Positions 5,765 through 8,693 of a DNA stretch of 8,693 bases are shown here, in pieces. The stretch is from Lentisphaeria bacterium (GTDB lineage: Bacteria > Verrucomicrobiota > Lentisphaeria > JABSQK01 > UBA12247), in NCBI GenBank assembly GCA_003477185.1, contig DMTJ01000606.1, forward strand, positions 1-8,693. Reading direction: 5' to 3'. The translations under genes were made by a program, and so were the position numbers. The notes beneath the pieces are model-generated. The model did no database searches. It had not been told where the DNA came from and saw only the letters and a program-made list of their open reading frames with translations. Position 1 is the stretch's first letter. Every line of letters begins with the position of its first letter.

Positions 5765-8693
5765 CTATTTCAGGACGTCACTGAGTCGCTTGGAGCCTTC
5801 TGCAGTGGTGACGTAGCGCAGCGCGCGATGGCCGCGGAACAGTTCGAGATTCTTATAGGTGCGTGGCAATTGAAGTCGGCTGAGCTGCTGACAGGCCACG
5901 AGCGGCTGCAGGTCGAGCGTGTTGGGACAGGCCTCCAGATTGAGTTTGCGCATCGGTAGACCCGAAAGTGGGGCAAGGTCTAGAATTGGGGTGCCGCTCA
6001 GATTCAAGTTGGTCACCGGCATGCCTGTCAAAGCGGAGATGTCGTCAACATTCGTACCGTTTAGGTAGATGACGTGTAACTCCAGCCCACGAAGCGGCGA
6101 AATGTCGGAAATGAGAGTACGGCTGAGGCCGAGCGATTGAAGTGGCATGCCTGAAAGTATGCTGATGTCGGAGACGTTGGTATCGGTGGCGCTCAGGGTG
6201 CGCAGGCGCATGCTGCGAAGCGGGGTCAGGTCGGTGATGCGGGTCTTGTTAAGGGATAGGTACGTCAGGGGCATGCCTCGAAGTGGCAGTAGGTCTTGGA
6301 CCGAGGTGCCATCGAGGAACAAACGAGTTAGCGGCATACCCGCAAGAACTCGGAGATCGTTCAGCGTGGTGTCGGTGGCGTCCAGCTCAATGAGCCGCTT
6401 GCTACGCAGCGGCGCAAAGTTTCCGATGCGACGACATTGGTATAGGTTCAAGACGCGCAATGGCATTCTGCTTACGCCGTTCAAGTCCCGAATGCCGCTT
6501 CCCTGCAGATACAGATGCGTGATCGGGAGGCCATTCAGGGCAGAAATGTCGACCAGATTAGGCTTATTGCTCAAGCGGACTTCGACCTTGCCTTCACTGA
6601 CGTTAAAGATGGGGCTTTCGAGTTGGAGGCCGCTGTTTTGCGACTGTAGCAGTTTCTCAGCGCTCAGCAACTTCGCTTTGAGCTGGGCGTCGCTCAGCTT
6701 TGGCGCTGCTACTGGCACAACCCGAGTGGGGAGGCGGGTGCCCGCAAGTGTCGGTGTGGTCGCACGGGTGCTCTGCTGCTCGCTGCGCAGACGGGCCAAA
6801 TCGGCGTTCGCCTTCTTAAGCTCGATCTTGAGTTGCTCAGCCGTGGCCTGCCAGACTGCTAGGGCGTTGCTGCTGCTTGCCAACGCCTGCTCGCGGCGCA
6901 GTTCGCCTAGCTGGTTGCGGAGATTTTCAGCCATGGATTGTGACTCTACCCAAGATGCTTGGGCATGCTCGTAGGAGTCGCGAGTGCGTCTTGCTTCTTC
7001 CTCGGCAGCCTTGCGCTGGGCAACAGCCTCATTGGCTTGCAGCAGCGCGGCGGTCCGTGCTTGCTCTGCGGCCTGGCGCTCTCTCTCTGCCTGGTCTATT
7101 TTCGCGGCATAACCCTTCTTATCTCCGTCCAACGCCCGGAGCTGTATCGTGAGTGCTTCGGTATTCTCGGTCGCTGTGTTGAGGAGCTCGCTCAGCTCGG
7201 CGCGAGCGGCCGTCTCGTCTTGAGTTGTCTTTTCTAGGACGGCAATCTGGCGGCGGAAGCGGCTGGCCGCTTCCTGGTGCTCCAGAAATTTTCGCTGTGC
7301 CTCGCCCAGCTCATTCCTTGTAGCCCTGAGTAATACCGTGAGCTCATCCGTCTGGCGTTTTGCGTCATCCAGCGCCTGTTGTCGGCCAGCAACATCAGCC
7401 AAGGCCATTTTCACACGCTCGTCGGTTGCCAACTCATAGTTTTCGATGGAGGCCTGCTGGGCCGCTAGCTGCTTGCGAAGGGCAGTAATTTGTGCTGTTG
7501 AGCCGGCTTGAGCCGTTTCCTGTTCGGCAAGCGTCGCCTTGGATGCCTCCAATGCCACCATGGTGGTCTCGAGTCTCTCTTTCAGCAGGGTAAGCTGCTT
7601 GCTCTGGGTTTCCAGACTGCGCATTGCAGTTTGGGCTGCCTCGTCTCGTGTCCTGGCCTCGGCAACGTTTGCCCGTAGCGCCGCTGATTCTTCAGTCAGT
7701 GTGGCCAGTTTGCCTTCCAGCACGACAATCTTGGCCTGCGACTCGGCTACGCTGCTTGTGGCAGCTTCCCGTAGCGTGTCGGCTCTTGCTGCTATATCCT
7801 GCAATTGCGCCTTGGCCTCCGCCAGTTGCCGACGGCTGTCAGTGCGATCAGCATCCGCGGTTGTGGCGGTCTGTCGGGCGGTCTCAAGCTGTCCGTTCAG
7901 CAATTGGACAGTATCGAGGAGTTTACTGCGTTCTTCTCTGAGGGACGCTAGCTCTGCGGTTGTCTTGTCCAGCTTGACTTGAGCAGCTGCCAGCGTTGCG
8001 CTGGATTGCGCGGTTTCCTGCTTATTCCTCTGGGCTAGAAGGAGCGCTTCATCAGCGGCTTGCTCGAGGGCTGCAACCCGTTCTTTGGCGGCTGCGAGTT
8101 GCTGCGCCATGGCTTCTGAACGGGCCTTGTGATCCTCTGCGTCTGCTGTCGCCTTATCTGCGGCAACCTGCTGCCGGTTGGCTTCTTCAAGCGCCTGCTG
8201 CGCGGCTACTTTTGCGTCGTCGTCGGATTTCTCCGCGGCATGTCGAGCCAGCAGCGCAGCATCTCTTGCCTCTTCCGATTGGCGCTGCGCATCCTGAGCC
8301 AGCGCCAACGTAGCTTGTGCCTCTGTCAAGCTCTTGCGCATCTCTTCCATCTGGGCTCTGGCTTCATTGGCCTCAGCTAGCGACGCGCCCGATTCCTCCA
8401 TCGCCTTCAGGCGAGCCTTCTTCAGGAGGTCAAACTCTCCCGTGAGGTTGGCAAGCTGCTGGTGCAGGTCTTTGGCTTGTGCGGCGGTATTGTCTGCGGC
8501 GGTAAGGGCTTCGGCCAGATCCTGCTTGCTCTGCTCCGCGGTCTCTGTAAGCTCGGCCAGCTGCGTTTCTGCGGTGAGTGCCCGCTGCTGGGAGCCATCC
8601 AGATTTGTCCTTAGCTCGGCTTCACTGGCCTTAAGGCGCTTTGCGTCCTCGTTCAGAGTTTGGAACTGGTTGCTTAGCGCGCTGAGCGTAGTC
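5765..8693 (-). CDS. Long coiled-coil protein with C-terminal leucine-rich repeats (N-terminus beyond right edge)
   Basis: The frame is open from the right edge to the TAG at 5765-5767, giving 975 visible residues; the true start is not in the window. Internal Met codons such as that at 8401 are not starts, because the 97 codons before it continue the same coiled coil. About 640 residues (6773-8693) are Ala/Glu/Gln/Lys-rich helix with heptad-like spacing and neither proline nor cysteine. A Thr/Pro/Val linker (TRATTPTLAGTRLPTRVVPV) and a short helix (SDAQLKAKLLSAEKLLQ) lead to about eleven leucine-rich repeats (5837-6547) and a short basic tail. LRRs usually bind proteins, and long coiled coils act as rods, spacers or oligomerisation devices. 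I see no enzymatic domain; an N-terminal signal, anchor or catalytic domain may lie outside the window. The gene is the first visible member of a tight three-gene cluster. Function is unknown. Confidence 0.88.
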   Translation of the reverse strand, partial: TTLSALSNQFQTLNEDAKRLKASEAELRTNLDGSQQRALTAETQLAELTETAEQSKQDLAEALTAADNTAAQAKDLHQQLANLTGEFDLLKKARLKAMEESGASLAEANEARAQMEEMRKSLTEAQATLALAQDAQRQSEEARDAALLARHAAEKSDDDAKVAAQQALEEANRQQVAADKATADAEDHKARSEAMAQQLAAAKERVAALEQAADEALLLAQRNKQETAQSSATLAAAQVKLDKTTAELASLREERSKLLDTVQLLNGQLETARQTATTADADRTDSRRQLAEAKAQLQDIAARADTLREAATSSVAESQAKIVVLEGKLATLTEESAALRANVAEARTRDEAAQTAMRSLETQSKQLTLLKERLETTMVALEASKATLAEQETAQAGSTAQITALRKQLAAQQASIENYELATDERVKMALADVAGRQQALDDAKRQTDELTVLLRATRNELGEAQRKFLEHQEAASRFRRQIAVLEKTTQDETAARAELSELLNTATENTEALTIQLRALDGDKKGYAAKIDQAERERQAAEQARTAALLQANEAVAQRKAAEEEARRTRDSYEHAQASWVESQSMAENLRNQLGELRREQALASSSNALAVWQATAEQLKIELKKANADLARLRSEQQSTRATTPTLAGTRLPTRVVPVAAPKLSDAQLKAKLLSAEKLLQSQNSGLQLESPIFNVSEGKVEVRLSNKPNLVDISALNGLPITHLYLQGSGIRDLNGVSRMPLRVLNLYQCRRIGNFAPLRSKRLIELDATDTTLNDLRVLAGMPLTRLFLDGTSVQDLLPLRGMPLTYLSLNKTRITDLTPLRSMRLRTLSATDTNVSDISILSGMPLQSLGLSRTLISDISPLRGLELHVIYLNGTNVDDISALTGMPVTNLNLSGTPILDLAPLSGLPMRKLNLEACPNTLDLQPLVACQQLSRLQLPRTYKNLELFRGHRALRYVTTAEGSKRLSDVLK
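5837..6547 (-). repeat. Array of about eleven 63-66 nt units encoding 21-22 residue LRRs
   Basis: The units follow xxLxGMPLxxLxLxxTxVxDL and are mostly exactly 21 residues. Examples are RVLAGMPLTRLFLDGTSVQDL, LPLRGMPLTYLSLNKTRITDL and SILSGMPLQSLGLSRTLISDI. Two units, with YQC and EAC in the loop, are 22 residues. At DNA level GGCATGCC (GMP codons) recurs at 6018, 6144 and 6270, exactly 126 bases apart, with the variant GGCATACC at 6333, showing in-register tandem duplication. The last unit, near 5840-5900, is degenerate and probably caps the array. Confidence 0.85.

Noticed and set aside
5702..6277. Repeated palindrome GGCATGCC as a possible protein-binding site
   Set aside because: Every copy encodes Gly-Met-Pro in the reading frame, and the spacing follows the 63-nt LRR unit (plus one copy in the dehydratase gene), so coding explains it.
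6147..6974. Plus-strand open frame of 275 codons opposite the LRR and coiled-coil gene
   Set aside because: It is the antisense shadow of a strongly supported gene. Its translation is a Ser/Arg/Leu-rich string with no family features, and no ribosome binding site stands out. Repetitive GC-rich genes often leave long antisense frames.
5765..8401. Start of the coiled-coil/LRR gene at the ATG at 8401
   Set aside because: The same frame stays open to the right edge and the 97 upstream codons encode the same proline-free coiled coil, so the Met is internal.

Overview
The window reads as a stretch of chromosome from a Gram-negative, moderately GC-rich bacterium, most likely of the Planctomycetes-Verrucomicrobia-Chlamydiae (PVC) group, with Lentisphaerota or Kiritimatiellota as my best guess. 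The guess rests on protein architecture: an MJ0042-type CXXC zinc ribbon fused to an alpha-solenoid, leucine-rich repeats built on 'xPLxGMPLTxLxLxxTxVxDL', and a secreted DUF5060-type glycoside hydrolase. Lineage is an inference from memory of where such architectures occur. All six genes lie on the minus strand and fill nearly the whole window; I see no credible plus-strand gene, RNA gene, mobile element or CRISPR array.

In transcription order (right to left), the first group is three tightly packed genes. They are a very large coiled-coil/leucine-rich-repeat protein (5765-8693, N-terminus beyond the right edge), a small pterin-4a-carbinolamine dehydratase-like protein (5461-5760), and a membrane protein with a cytoplasmic zinc ribbon and a long helical-repeat domain (3307-5454). 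The gaps between these genes are 4 and 6 nt, and neither downstream start has a clear Shine-Dalgarno sequence, so coupled translation from one mRNA is likely.

After a 143-nt spacer comes a second group with a polysaccharide flavour: a secreted multidomain glycoside hydrolase (854-3163), a small DUF3568-like lipoprotein (390-806) and the first 123 residues of a glycoside hydrolase family 3 protein (1-371, continuing past the left edge). A weak promoter candidate and a good ribosome binding site precede the lipoprotein. This group could break down an extracellular glycan and then cleave the released oligosaccharides, but the substrate cannot be read from sequence.

The most interesting points are these: a pterin enzyme between two scaffold-like proteins; a coiled coil of at least 640 residues with no proline or cysteine, capped by about eleven near-perfect 21-residue LRR units; the loss of the usual Asn before the acid/base Glu in the glycoside hydrolase; and unusual substitutions in the dehydratase and GH3 motifs. 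None of these proves a new system. The coiled-coil-LRR / dehydratase / zinc-ribbon-solenoid trio is the best candidate for an undescribed conserved unit.
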